Source: Actinomadura physcomitrii
GTDB lineage: Bacteria > Actinomycetota > Actinomycetes > Streptosporangiales > Streptosporangiaceae
Reading direction: 5' to 3'
Length of the DNA stretch: 64,000 nucleotides
Assembly (NCBI RefSeq): GCF_008923205.2
Contig: NZ_WBMS02000021.1
Location: forward strand, 62,001 to 126,000
The notes under the pieces are model-generated. The model saw only the letters and a program-made list of their open reading frames with translations. It searched no databases and had not been told where the DNA came from. Shown in pieces: positions 51,256 through 60,455 of the stretch (position 1 is the first letter of the stretch; the number at the start of each line of letters is the position of its first letter). Made by a program: the position numbers and the translations under genes.

Positions 51256-52233
51256 TCAGCTGGCTGCTCGGCCCAGCATGAGGTCGATGCCGGTCGAATA
51301 GAGGTCGGCGGGGACACGGTCCGGATCGAGCAGGTGCTGGAAGGCCAGGCCGAAGTCCAGCGCCATCGCCAGGGCCGCGCGCTCGGACGGGGCGATGCCG
51401 TCCACATCGCGCAGCTCGCTGGCGAGGTGGGCGCGGCGCTCGGCGTACCAGTCGGCGATCCGCCAGCCCGCCGCGTAGTCGCGCATGCCGTACAGCCAGA
51501 ACTCCACCAGCAGGAGCGCGAGCCTGCGGGCCGGGTCGTCGGAGCCGTCGCGCGAGGCGTTGCGGCCGGCGCGCTCGGCGGCGCCGCGCGCCTGGTCGGC
51601 GGACCGCAGCTCGTCGCAGACGTCCGTGCCGAGCCGGTCGCTGGTGAAGCGCTCGAGCAGGGCCAGCAGTAGATCCGTCTTGCCGGCGAAGTTGGAGTAC
51701 ACCGCTCCCTTGGTGAGCCCGGCCGCTGCGGCGATGTCGTCGAGCGAGGCGCCGTGGATGCCGCGCTCCGCCCACAGGCGTTCGGCGGCCGACAGCAGGG
51801 CGGTCCGTGTCTGCTCGCGGCGCTCCTGCCGCGCGTTCACCTGGCCTGGCCGTCCCGACCCGCGGGCGGGAGGCCGGCCTTGGCCGGCGTCTCGCCGGAG
51901 TGTTCGCTGCTCCGTGGCGACGGAGCCGCCGCCGAAGCCGGAAGGCGGTGTTCCGCCCGGCATGCCCGGCGGCATTCCGTTCTCCGGCTCGCCGGTTCTG
52001 GCGGCGGGGACGGTGGTGCGCGGGGACGCACCGTTGCCGAGCTCGCCGGGGCGGGTCGTCGTGGCGACCGCTCCGCCGACGGGTCCGTCCGGGAGCGTGG
52101 CGGTTCCGGCCGTGGTCTCTGTGGGGGGTGCGGACGGGCTGGTGCTGCCGCCGCTGGGCGGGCGCGGGGAGCGGGGGTCGCTCGCGTCCGTCGGGTCACC
52201 CTCGGGCCGTAGGTCGCCGTGGGCGTCGTTCAT
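51256..52233 (-). CDS. TetR family regulator with long disordered N-terminus
   Basis: A 325-residue protein. The TetR DNA-binding domain lies at about 138-190 (ASLDDIAAAAGLTKGAVYSN, FAGKTDLLLALLERF); the ligand domain follows to the end. The first 130 residues are Pro/Gly/Thr/Ser-rich (PPGMPGGTPPSGFGGGSVAT) and have no counterpart in ordinary TetR proteins of about 195 residues. ATG 52233 has GAGGGAA seven bases upstream and codon third positions stay GC-rich through this part, so I take it as coding. A start at GTG 51840 would give a standard-size repressor and cannot be excluded. The nearest target is the aldehyde dehydrogenase gene, divergent 290 bases away. Confidence 0.82.
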   Translation of the reverse strand: MNDAHGDLRPEGDPTDASDPRSPRPPSGGSTSPSAPPTETTAGTATLPDGPVGGAVATTTRPGELGNGASPRTTVPAARTGEPENGMPPGMPGGTPPSGFGGGSVATEQRTLRRDAGQGRPPARGSGRPGQVNARQERREQTRTALLSAAERLWAERGIHGASLDDIAAAAGLTKGAVYSNFAGKTDLLLALLERFTSDRLGTDVCDELRSADQARGAAERAGRNASRDGSDDPARRLALLLVEFWLYGMRDYAAGWRIADWYAERRAHLASELRDVDGIAPSERAALAMALDFGLAFQHLLDPDRVPADLYSTGIDLMLGRAAS

Positions 52234-52523
52234 GTGCTGTTCCCTCCGCTGCCGTGGGCGCGCGTCCACGACGCTCCTGACGCGCGGCAGCGAACGTCCG
52301 GGAGCGGCGAGATGGGCGCCGGATTCTCCTCCTGTTCTCGGAATACACCGGTCGGACGCGGTCAGTCCCGTAGTTGCGCAACTCCGCCGGGGTTGGAACG
52401 GTCCGTTCGGTGGACGGTTGTCAGTGCCGGACTAAGAAACCCCTGGAAGGTGGGGCATTTCACGGCAAGTCCGCTGTTACCTGCGGGTAGCCAAAAATGG
52501 CCAGGGGGTCATACCCTGCCTGC

Positions 52524-54104
52524 ATGGCATCCCCGACGGTCCCTGCCAAAGGCGAGGCAGAGCACAAGCTCCCGCAGTCCCTGATCGACCGGCTGGCCTC
52601 CCATGTCGCTTCGGGCGGCGCCGAGACGGTGACGATCCCCAGCCCCTTCACGGGCGAGCCGCTCGCGACGGTCCCGCTGTCCGGGGCCGACGACGTCCGG
52701 GCCGCCTACGAGCGGGCCCGCGAGGCGCAGCGCGCGTGGGCCGCCTTGCCGGTGAGCGAGCGCGTCAAGCCGTTCCTGCGGCTGTCGGACGCGCTGGTCG
52801 ACCGGCGCGAAGAGATCCTGGACATCATCCAGCTCGAGACCGGCAAGGCCCGCCGCCACGCGATGGAGGAGTTCCTCGACGTGGCGCTGTGCTCGCTCTA
52901 CTACGCCCGCCGCGCCGCGAAGCTGCTGAAGCCGCGCCGCAGGCAGGGCATGATGCCGGGCCTCACCCGCGTGCAGGAGCTGCGGCACCCCAAGGGGGTC
53001 GTCGCGCTGATCTCGCCGTGGAACTACCCGTTCGCGCTCGGCGCCAGCGACATCGCGCCCGCGATCATGGCGGGCAACGCGGTGATCCACAAGCCGGACA
53101 CCCAGACGTGCCTGTCCAGCCTGTGGGTGCTGGACCTGCTGGTCGCGCTCGGGCTGCCGCGCGACGTGTGGCAGATCGTGGTCGGCGACCCTGGCGAGAT
53201 CGGCGACCCGCTGATCGACAACGCCGACTACGTGTCGTTCACCGGCTCCACTCGCGGCGGCAAGGCGATCGCCGAACGCGTCGCTCCCCGGCTGGTGTCG
53301 TACTCGCTGGAGCTCGGCGGGAAGAACCCGATGATCGTGATGGCGGACGCCGACGTCGAGCGGACCGCGCGCGGCGCCCTCCGCGCGTGCTTCACCAACG
53401 CCGGGCAGCTGTGCATCTCGATCGAGCGGATGTACGTCCACGAGGACATCTACGACCGGTTCGTTCCGCGCCTCGTCGAGCTGGTCAAGGGCATGAAGCT
53501 CGGCACCGGCCTCGACTTCGAGGCCGAGATGGGCTCGCTGACCTACCAGCGCCAACTGGACGCCGTGACGCGGCACGTCGACCAGGCGGTCAAGGAGGGC
53601 GCGACCGTCCTCGCCGGCGGCAAGGCCCGCCCCGACGTCGGCCCGCTGTTCTACGAGCCGACGCTCCTCGCCGACGTCAACGGCGACATGGACCTGTGCG
53701 CCGCGGAGACGTTCGGCCCGGTCGTCGCGATCTACAAGTACCGCGACGAGGACGAGGTCGTCGCCCGCGCCAACGACACCGCCTACGGGCTGAACGCCTC
53801 GGTGTGGACGAAGAAGCCCGCGCGGGCGCGCCGCCTCGCCGCGAGGATCCAGGCCGGCACCGTCAACATCAACGACGGGTACGGCGCCGCCTACGCGTCC
53901 TACGACTCGCCGATGGGCGGGATGAAGCAGTCCGGTGTGGGCCGCCGCCACGGCGCCGAGGGCATGCTGAAGTTCACCGAGGTGCAGACCGTCGCGAGCC
54001 AGCACATCATGGACCTCGAGCCGCCCGGCTCCGTCGGCTACGACAAGTTCGCCGACGTCATGGCCACCGGCATCAAGCTGATGAAGAAGCTGCGGATCAA
54101 GTAA
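52524..54104 (+). CDS. gabD2: Succinic-semialdehyde dehydrogenase (NADP-type aldehyde dehydrogenase)
   Basis: A 526-residue aldehyde dehydrogenase. Catalytic Cys297 is in NAGQLCISIER and general base Glu263 in SLELGGKNPM; cofactor-contact SPWNYPFALG and FTGSTRGGKAIAERV are present. It matches the GabD2/SSADH branch of actinobacteria, which carries an extended C-terminus as here (GYDKFADVMATGIKLMKKLR). ATG 52524 lies six bases after TACCCT, so leaderless translation is likely; ATG 52497 is an alternative. It ends two bases before the GMC oxidoreductase start. Confidence 0.92.
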   Translation: MASPTVPAKGEAEHKLPQSLIDRLASHVASGGAETVTIPSPFTGEPLATVPLSGADDVRAAYERAREAQRAWAALPVSERVKPFLRLSDALVDRREEILDIIQLETGKARRHAMEEFLDVALCSLYYARRAAKLLKPRRRQGMMPGLTRVQELRHPKGVVALISPWNYPFALGASDIAPAIMAGNAVIHKPDTQTCLSSLWVLDLLVALGLPRDVWQIVVGDPGEIGDPLIDNADYVSFTGSTRGGKAIAERVAPRLVSYSLELGGKNPMIVMADADVERTARGALRACFTNAGQLCISIERMYVHEDIYDRFVPRLVELVKGMKLGTGLDFEAEMGSLTYQRQLDAVTRHVDQAVKEGATVLAGGKARPDVGPLFYEPTLLADVNGDMDLCAAETFGPVVAIYKYRDEDEVVARANDTAYGLNASVWTKKPARARRLAARIQAGTVNINDGYGAAYASYDSPMGGMKQSGVGRRHGAEGMLKFTEVQTVASQHIMDLEPPGSVGYDKFADVMATGIKLMKKLRIK

Positions 54105-54106
54105 GG

Positions 54107-55864
54107 ATGGCAGTGAAGCGGGACTATGACGTGCTCGTCGTCGGGTCGGGGTTCGGCGGGAGCGTGTCGGCGCTGCGGCTGACCGAGAAGGGGTACAAGG
54201 TCGGCGTGATCGAGGCGGGCCGCCGCTTCGACACCGCCCCGTCCGCTGCCCCCGGTGCCCGGTACCCCGCGCTGCCGAAGACGAACTGGCGCGTCTCCCG
54301 CTACCTGTGGGCGCCCGCGCTCGGGCTCACCGGCATGCAGCGGCTGCACCTGATCCGCGGTGCGAAGTCCAGCCGGGTCCTGGTGATGGCCGGCGCGGGC
54401 GTCGGCGGCGGATCGCTCAACTACGCCAACACCCTGTACGTGCCGCCCGCGCAGTTCTTCCAGGACCGCCAGTGGGCGCACATCACCGACTGGCAGGACG
54501 AGCTCGCCCCCTACTACGACCAGGCCAAGCGGATGCTGGGCGTCGTGGAGAACCCGACCACGACCGAGGCGGACAAGGTCATGAAGAAGGTCGCCGACCG
54601 GATGGGCGCGGGCGGCACCTTCGTCAAGACCCCGGTGGGTGTCTACTTCGGCCGTGGCGCGGGCATCGAGAGCGGCGACCCGTTCTTCGGCGGCGTCGGC
54701 CCGCGTCGCCGCGGCTGCATGGAGTGCGGCGAGTGCATGGTGGGCTGCCGCCACGGCGCGAAGAACATGCTCACCGAGAATTACCTGTACCTCGCCGAGA
54801 AGGCCGGTGCCCGGGTGATGCCGCTCAGCCGCGTGACCTCGGTGAAGCCGCTGGCGGGCGGCGGCTACGCCGTCGAGATCGTGCGGACCGGGTCGTTCGG
54901 GCGCAACCGCAGGACGCTCACCGCCGAGCAGGTGGTGTTCGCGGCCGGCACCTACGGCACGCAGAAGCTGCTGCACAAGCTCAAGAGCACCGGGCTGCTC
55001 CCGCGCCTGTCCGAGCGCCTCGGCGTACTGACCCGTACCAACTCCGAGGCCATCCTCGGCGGCGGCCGCGCCAACGGCGCGCCCGGCCCGGACTTCTCCA
55101 AGGGCGTGGCGATCACCTCCTCCTTTCATCCGACTCCCGAGACCCACATCGAGCCCGTCCGCTACGGCCGCGGGTCCAACCTCCTCGCCGGGCTGCAGAC
55201 CCTGCTGATCGACGGGGACCGGCCCGGCGAGCGGCACACCCCCCGGATCCTGAAGTTCGCGCGCGAGGCGGTGCGCCGCCCCCGTGACCTGATCCAGCTC
55301 TTCGATGTGCGGCACTGGTCCGAGCGGACGGTGATCGCGCTGGTCATGCAGTCCCGGGACAACTCGATCACGCTCCGCCCGAAGAAGGGCCCGTTCGGCT
55401 GGGACGTTCGCGCGTCCGCGGGGCACGGGGAGCCGAACCCCACCTGGATCCCCGAGGGGCACCGGGCGACCCGGCTGATCGGCGAGGAGATCGCCGGGAT
55501 CGCCGGCGGCACCTGGGGCGATCTGTTCGACATCCCGATGACCGCGCACTTCCTCGGTGGCTGCGCCATCGGCGACTCCGCCGAATCCGGCGTCATCGAC
55601 GCCTACCACCGGGTGTACGGACACCCCGGCCTGCACATCGTGGACGGCTCGGCGGTCTCCGCCAACCTCGGCGTCAACCCGTCCCTCACGATCACCGCGC
55701 AGGCCGAACGCGCGATGTCCTTCTGGCCCAACCGGGGCGAGGCCGACACCCGCCCCGAGCTGGGCGACACCTACCGAAGAATCACCCCCGTCCTTCCCAA
55801 GAATCCCGTCGTTCCCATGGACGCTCCAGCGGCACTCCACCTTCCCATCGCCGAGATCACCTGA
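54107..55864 (+). CDS. GMC-type FAD oxidoreductase, cholesterol-oxidase-like
   Basis: A 585-residue flavoprotein. The FAD-binding GxGxxG is in VLVVGSGFGGSVSALRLTEK (residues 10-29), GAGVGGGSLNYANTLYVPP follows, and the C-terminal GMC block reads FLGGCAIG...HIVDGSAVSANLGVNP. At 204-214 there is CMECGECMVGC, a CxxCxxCxxxC cluster motif like a ferredoxin half, also seen in the ChoD group. AAGG stands just before ATG 54107, only two bases after the dehydrogenase stop. Its relative in M. tuberculosis, ChoD (Rv3409c), lies next to guaB3. Substrate is not proven; steroid or long-chain alcohol is possible. Confidence 0.88.
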   Translation: MAVKRDYDVLVVGSGFGGSVSALRLTEKGYKVGVIEAGRRFDTAPSAAPGARYPALPKTNWRVSRYLWAPALGLTGMQRLHLIRGAKSSRVLVMAGAGVGGGSLNYANTLYVPPAQFFQDRQWAHITDWQDELAPYYDQAKRMLGVVENPTTTEADKVMKKVADRMGAGGTFVKTPVGVYFGRGAGIESGDPFFGGVGPRRRGCMECGECMVGCRHGAKNMLTENYLYLAEKAGARVMPLSRVTSVKPLAGGGYAVEIVRTGSFGRNRRTLTAEQVVFAAGTYGTQKLLHKLKSTGLLPRLSERLGVLTRTNSEAILGGGRANGAPGPDFSKGVAITSSFHPTPETHIEPVRYGRGSNLLAGLQTLLIDGDRPGERHTPRILKFAREAVRRPRDLIQLFDVRHWSERTVIALVMQSRDNSITLRPKKGPFGWDVRASAGHGEPNPTWIPEGHRATRLIGEEIAGIAGGTWGDLFDIPMTAHFLGGCAIGDSAESGVIDAYHRVYGHPGLHIVDGSAVSANLGVNPSLTITAQAERAMSFWPNRGEADTRPELGDTYRRITPVLPKNPVVPMDAPAALHLPIAEIT

Positions 55865-56260
55865 CCGGTCCGCGTTCCGGTTCGTCCCCGCCTCCGCACC
55901 GGAACGCGGCCGGCACTTCGTGGCAGGCCCACCGCGTCCCATGCTCACGCCCCGACCACGACCGGGGAAGTAGAACGTCATTCTGTGGATAAACCCGCTG
56001 ACGCTGCCGGGCGGAAGCCATGCCGGCCGTCCGCCCAGACCGATGCGGCCTTGAGTTGCCGCAAGCCGGGCCATGACGCGTGCCGAGCGGTACCGCCCAC
56101 CAGGAGTCACGCGTCGCGGTGCTGAACGATGCTTAACCGCCCACTCCCGGCGGAGTGACCCTTTCAAAGGTGGTGGCGAGGCCGCCGGGTGCCGGCGGCA
56201 GGCTGGCCCTGTGCCGGGCGCTCGGGGGCGAGTTGGGTGCTAGGCGCAGGTTCGTCTTGA
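55865..56260. other. Intergenic stretch after the GMC oxidoreductase
   Basis: About 400 bases without a supported gene. Both neighbours end into it from opposite sides. I see no strong hairpin or promoter. Confidence 0.4.
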
Positions 56261-57229
56261 TTATCGGGGTGCGCCAGCGGGGATGGAGAACGTTCGCCTG
56301 TAGCTGCTCGGGGTCGTGCCCATCTCGTCGGCGAAACGGCGTCGGAAGTTGGATGTGTCCGGGAAGCCAGTGGCGGACGCCACGGACTCGATGGTCGCGT
56401 CCGTCCGCTCGAGCAATGCGCAGGCTGCCTGGATGCGGCGCCGCAACAGCCATCGGCCGGGTGTCTTGCCGAGCCGCCGCTCGAAGAGGCGCGCGAGGGT
56501 GCGGGGCGAGACGGCGGCCTAGGCGGCGAGTTCGTCGACGTGGATCGGCCTCTGCAGGTTCGCCTCGGCCCAGTCGAGAGCAGGGGAGAGAGCACTCGTC
56601 CGGCTCCGACGTCGGTGCGCGGCGGGACGCGGGAGTACGGGCGTTGGCCGCCGTTGCGGTGCGGTAGAAGCACCATGTGCCGCGCGATGTCGTTGGCGTA
56701 TGCGGCACCGAAGCCGCGGCGGACGAGGTGCAGCGCCAAGTCGATCGCCGCGCCGGTGCCTGCGCTCGTTGCGACGTCACCATGGTCGACGTACAGCGCA
56801 TCCGGTTGGACGGTCACGCCGGGATAGCGCCGTGCGAGTTCGTCCGCCATGCGCCAGTGGGTGGTCGCGGTACGGCCGTCAAGGAGTTTCATAGCGGCGA
56901 GTGCGAACGCGCCAGAGCACATGCCGACGATGCGGGCCGCGTTCATGGGCCTGCCTCACGGCGCGGGCGAGCCGTGAGGACGGGTGGGCTTTCCGGTCGG
57001 GCCAGCCGCTGACGAACACGGAGTCGGCCTCGGAGAGGATCTCGAGACCGTGCTGGACGAACATGCGGTAGCCCGCCTTGGCCGCCAAGGCGCCCGGCCT
57101 CTCGGCGCAGGAGCGAAACGAGTAGCGGGTCTCGACGCCCGGGTGGTCGATGCCGAAGACCTCGGCGAGGCCTCTCAGCTCGAACGTCGACTGGGGCGGC
57201 GTGACCAGCGCAGCGACGCGGTGGAGCAT
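56261..57229 (-). pseudogene. GlxA-type (DJ-1/PfpI plus AraC) regulator, inactivated
   Basis: The parts of one GlxA-family regulator lie in order on the minus strand in alternating frames. From 57229: HRVAALVTPPQSTFELRGLA to about 56945. A one-base loss near 56937 shifts to the frame giving ARIVGMCSGAFALAAMKLLD, RTATTHW and HGDVATSAGTGAAIDLALHL. A second one-base change near 56590 returns to the first frame with SPALDWAEANLQRPIHVDEL. Then a TAG stop at 56521-56519 interrupts the AraC helix-turn-helix, which continues AAVSPRTLARLFERRLGKTP and IESVASATGFPDTSNFRRRF. Three lesions in 970 bases mean a true pseudogene rather than a single sequencing error. Confidence 0.88.
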
Positions 57230-57302
57230 GGCGGCAGGGTAATCCTGGTTCGCGACTATTCAGCCACTGGTCCCCTGGGCACCCGACGGAGATCGTGGAG
57301 GC

Positions 57303-57419
57303 ATGAGCAATGACAACACCGTGAGCTGGGCGGGCACATGGCGCAATCAGTACGGGTCGACGCTGGTCATCGCTGATGATGCCGACGGGGGATTGCGCGA
57401 CACCTTCACACGCGTGTGA
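57303..57419 (+). pseudogene. Avidin/streptavidin-like gene fragment
   Basis: A 38-residue open frame from ATG 57303: it contains SWAGTWRNQYGSTLVIADDA and DGGLRDTFTRV, which matches the first strands of the avidin fold (streptavidin: GTWYNQLGSTF... DGALTGTY). A complete domain is about 120 residues; the reading frame stops after the second or third strand and the next 60 bases lead to an unrelated convergent gene. It therefore cannot fold as a biotin-binding barrel. It starts close to the decayed GlxA gene and diverges from it, so the two probably decayed together. Confidence 0.65.
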
Positions 57420-57482
57420 CGTCGCGGAAGGGGCGTGCCCGGCGCCGGAGGGGGTGGGTCTCCGGCGCCGGGACGTGCCGGG

Positions 57483-58391
57483 TCAGGCGCGGTAGGCGGC
57501 CCACTGGTCCTGCATGCGCTGGGTCTGGCCCGGCGTGAACTGGTACATGCAGGAGTCGTAGCTGTAGTCCATGAAGTTGTGGATGGGGTCCAGGCCCGAA
57601 GAGGAGCAGGTGTCGCGGCCTGTGGGGCAGCCCGAGGCGGGGCTCTGCTCGGCGGGGGTGTCGGAGACCCGGTCGCCCTGGCCGCTGCAGCCGCCCTGGA
57701 ACGTGTGGTACAGCCCCATCCAGTGGCCGACCTCATGGGTCGCCGTGTCGCCCTCGTTGTAGTTGGTGAGCGGTCCGCCGGGGAGGCTCTGGTAGTGGAT
57801 GACGACACCGTCCATCTTGGGCTGGGAGCGGTAGTCGCTGGGGAACGTGGCCCAGCCGAGGAGGCTGTCGCCCAGGTCGGCGGTGTAGAGGTTGAGATCC
57901 TGGGCGCTTCCGGTGTGGAGCGCGTTCTTCATCGCCGTCTCGTTGCCCTCGGGGTCGGAGAACCATGCCGCGTTGTTCGTCCGCTTGATGGAGGCGAGGG
58001 TGAAGGAGACGCCGCTCGGCGCGTAGGCGTCGTTCAGGACGTCGAGCTGCTCGTTGAGCGTCGCGTCGGACAGAGAGCCCGTGCTGCCGCTGGTGATGAC
58101 CTGGAAGTGCACCCGGACGGTCATCGCGGCGGCGGCCTTGAGGCGGCCGGACGTGGCGACCTGCCCGAGACGGTCGTGGAAGTCCTTCTCCATCGCCGTG
58201 ACCTTGGCGGCGCCGGGCTGGTGCCGTTCCGTGGCGTGGGAGCCGGCGCGGACGCGGGCCTGTGCGGCGGCCGTCTCGGAACTGCACTTCGCGCCCGGGA
58301 CGGGAGCGGACAGGGCGGGGGCGGCCGCGGGCGCGTAGGCGGTGAACGCGGCGAGCATCCCGATGGCGGTGGCGATTCCAGCGCGTTTCAT
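57483..58391 (-). CDS. Secreted M43-family zinc metallopeptidase
   Basis: A 302-residue exported protein: signal peptide with a Lys/Arg start and Ala-rich core, cleavage expected near residues 25-30. The zinc motif is HEVGHWMGLYH (His219, Glu220, His223, His229) and the Met-turn is FMDYSYDSCM, the pattern of M43B cytophagalysin/pappalysin-type enzymes. Four or more Cys (GGCSGQGDRVSDTPAE, GCPTGRDTC) likely form disulfides around the active site. It begins ATG 58391 with AAGGAG-like upstream sequence. A paralogue lies at 59445-60455. Confidence 0.92.
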   Translation of the reverse strand: MKRAGIATAIGMLAAFTAYAPAAAPALSAPVPGAKCSSETAAAQARVRAGSHATERHQPGAAKVTAMEKDFHDRLGQVATSGRLKAAAAMTVRVHFQVITSGSTGSLSDATLNEQLDVLNDAYAPSGVSFTLASIKRTNNAAWFSDPEGNETAMKNALHTGSAQDLNLYTADLGDSLLGWATFPSDYRSQPKMDGVVIHYQSLPGGPLTNYNEGDTATHEVGHWMGLYHTFQGGCSGQGDRVSDTPAEQSPASGCPTGRDTCSSSGLDPIHNFMDYSYDSCMYQFTPGQTQRMQDQWAAYRA

Positions 58392-58636
58392 GGAACTCCT
58401 TGGGGGCGGCGCGTCCGGTGGGGCGCGCGGGGGAGCGGAGTCATCGCTGGAACTAGGGTGATTGGCGACAAGGGGCGCGTCTTTGGCAAATCTGGACGAA
58501 TAGGGACGGGAAATGCTGAATGCGGCGCCGTAGCGCGAGCGGCGGATCGTCGGACCGGCGGGGTGGCGTGGCCGCCGGATCGCCGAGCCTCCGGCGTCCG
58601 CGCCGGAATGTCGGACGGACGGCGTAACGTCATCCC

Positions 58637-59371
58637 ATGAACGCCGGGGACGAGGCCGAGCGGATCCTGGGCGAGCTGCGGGCCCAGGCCGATCCGGTGC
58701 GAGCCGACAGCGAGAGGCGCTACCTGAAGAGCGACCTCGCGCACATCGGAGTGCCCGTCCCGGCGCTGCGGAAGGTCGCCCTCTCGGCGGTGAGGGTACG
58801 GCCTGCGCGCCATGAGCTGCTCGGGCTCGTGGACGCGTTGTGGACGGCGACTGACGACGGCCGTCCCGTCCACGAGGCCCGTATGGCCGCCGTGGAAGTG
58901 CTGGCCAAGCGAGTGGAGTCGCTCGAGCCCGGCGACCTGGCCGTGGCCGAGCGCCTCATTCGCGACTCGGAGAGCTGGGCACAGGTCGACCATCTCGCCG
59001 AGAAGGTCGTCGGCCGTCTGGTCCTCCGCCACCCCGGCTTGGGCACGGCGCTGGACGCGTGGGTCCGCGATCCCTACATGTGGATAAGGCGCACGTCGCT
59101 TCTGGCGCTACTACCAGGTGTCCGCGCAGGAACCCCCGACCTGGACCGCCTCACCAGATACGGGGACATCCTCATAGACGAAAAGGAGTTCTTCATACGC
59201 AAGGCGTTGGGATGGGTGCTACGAGAGCTGTCGAAGAAGGATCCGGACTGGGTGACGGCATGGGTGGAGCAGCACATCGCCCACGTCTCAGGTGTCACGA
59301 TGCGCGAGGCCGTCCGCCGCCTGCCGGCTCCTGAAGCCGACCGCTTGCTCGCCGCCTACAAGACCCGCTGA
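58637..59371 (+). CDS. DNA alkylation repair protein (AlkD-like HEAT repeat)
   Basis: A 244-residue all-helical protein of the AlkC/AlkD type, which excises alkylated bases such as 7-methylguanine using stacked HEAT-like repeats. Recognisable blocks are RRYLKSDLAHIGVPVPALRK, LAVAERLIRDSESWAQVDHL, AEKVVGRLVLR and WIRRTSLLALLPG, ending with EKEFFIRKALGWVLRELSKK. ATG 58637 follows TAACGT by six bases, another leaderless candidate. It sits between two M43 peptidases that read the other way; a functional link is not obvious. Confidence 0.88.
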   Translation: MNAGDEAERILGELRAQADPVRADSERRYLKSDLAHIGVPVPALRKVALSAVRVRPARHELLGLVDALWTATDDGRPVHEARMAAVEVLAKRVESLEPGDLAVAERLIRDSESWAQVDHLAEKVVGRLVLRHPGLGTALDAWVRDPYMWIRRTSLLALLPGVRAGTPDLDRLTRYGDILIDEKEFFIRKALGWVLRELSKKDPDWVTAWVEQHIAHVSGVTMREAVRRLPAPEADRLLAAYKTR

Positions 59372-59444
59372 ACCCCTCTCCAGCCAGGCGGGAGGGGCAT
59401 GCCGGTTGGGTGGTCCGCGGATCTGGAGGGTGTTGGCGGGGTGG

Positions 59445-60455
59445 TCAGCGGCGGTAGGCGGCCCAGACTTTGTGCAGGCGGGCGCCCTGGCCGGCGGTGA
59501 AGGAGGTCATGCAGGTGTCGTAGCCGTAATCCATGAAGTTGTGGACGGGGTCGCTGCCGGGCGCGGGGCAGGTGTCCTTACCGGACGGGCAGCCGTTGGT
59601 GGGGTCACGCTCGGCCGGGGTGTCGGAGACCCGGTCGCCCTTGCCGCCGCAGCCGTCCTGGAACGTGTGGTACAGCCCGAGCCAGTGGCCGACCTCGTGG
59701 GTGGCGCTGAAGCCCCGGTTGAAGTTGTCGATGGGGCCGCCCGGCATGCTGCCGTAGTGGATGGTGACACCGTCCATCTTGGGCTCGGACTTGTACTTCC
59801 ACGGGAAGGTCGACCAGCCGAGCAGGTCTCCGCCGATGCGGGCGCTGTAGAGGTTCAGCGTCCCCTTGCCGCCCTTGCGGAGCTTCGGCTTGTAGGTGCC
59901 CTCGTAGCGTTCCGGCTCGTCGAACCAGGCGGCCCTGTCGGTGCGGCTGATCGCTTTCAGGTGGAACGTCACGCGGGTGTTCGCGCCACCGTACCGGCCG
60001 CCGTAGGACGCGTTCAGCACGCTGATCTGCCGCTTGACCACCGAGGTGGGGACGTTGCCGGTGGAGCCGTCGTGCAGCACGTGGAAGTACACCGGCACGC
60101 TGATCTCGCCGGCGGCGCGCAGGTCGGTGGGGGTGGACTGGTCGTCCGGGCGGTCCATGGCGCCGAGGCCGAGGCTCCTGAGGGTCTGGCCGAGGCGCTG
60201 TTCGACGTTCGCGGACTCCGAGGGGGTGAGGGCGTTGCGCTCCCGCACGTGCGCGTCGGGCCGTCGCAGCCGGGCGTCCGACGGCGCCGCGCAGGCGTTC
60301 GGCGCGTCGGGCCGGGCCGGCGCGGCGGCGCGCGACGCGTCCGCGCGCGACGCGTCGGGGTGTGCTCGCCCGGCCGTGGCGCTCGCGCCGGCCGGACCGG
60401 ACGGTACGGCGGGGACGAGGGCGGCGATGAGGGCGGCGGCGGCGAGCAGCTTCAC
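59445..60455 (-). CDS. Secreted M43-family zinc metallopeptidase (paralogue)
   Basis: A 336-residue exported protein with a signal peptide (KLLAAAALIAALVPAV), a linker of about 90 residues rich in Ala, Arg, Asp and Pro that may be a propeptide, and a peptidase domain with HEVGHWLGLYH (His253, Glu254, His257, His263) and Met-turn FMDYGYDTCM. Sequence identity with the 57483-58391 product is high through the catalytic part (GLYHTFQxGCxGxGDRVSDT), so one arose from the other by duplication. Start ATG 60455 has AGGAGTG upstream. Confidence 0.92.
   Translation of the reverse strand: MKLLAAAALIAALVPAVPSGPAGASATAGRAHPDASRADASRAAAPARPDAPNACAAPSDARLRRPDAHVRERNALTPSESANVEQRLGQTLRSLGLGAMDRPDDQSTPTDLRAAGEISVPVYFHVLHDGSTGNVPTSVVKRQISVLNASYGGRYGGANTRVTFHLKAISRTDRAAWFDEPERYEGTYKPKLRKGGKGTLNLYSARIGGDLLGWSTFPWKYKSEPKMDGVTIHYGSMPGGPIDNFNRGFSATHEVGHWLGLYHTFQDGCGGKGDRVSDTPAERDPTNGCPSGKDTCPAPGSDPVHNFMDYGYDTCMTSFTAGQGARLHKVWAAYRR

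Noticed and set aside
52736..54106. N-terminal extension of the GMC oxidoreductase by 457 codons
   Set aside because: This part is out of frame with the aldehyde dehydrogenase gene that clearly occupies it; the FAD motif begins right after ATG 54107.
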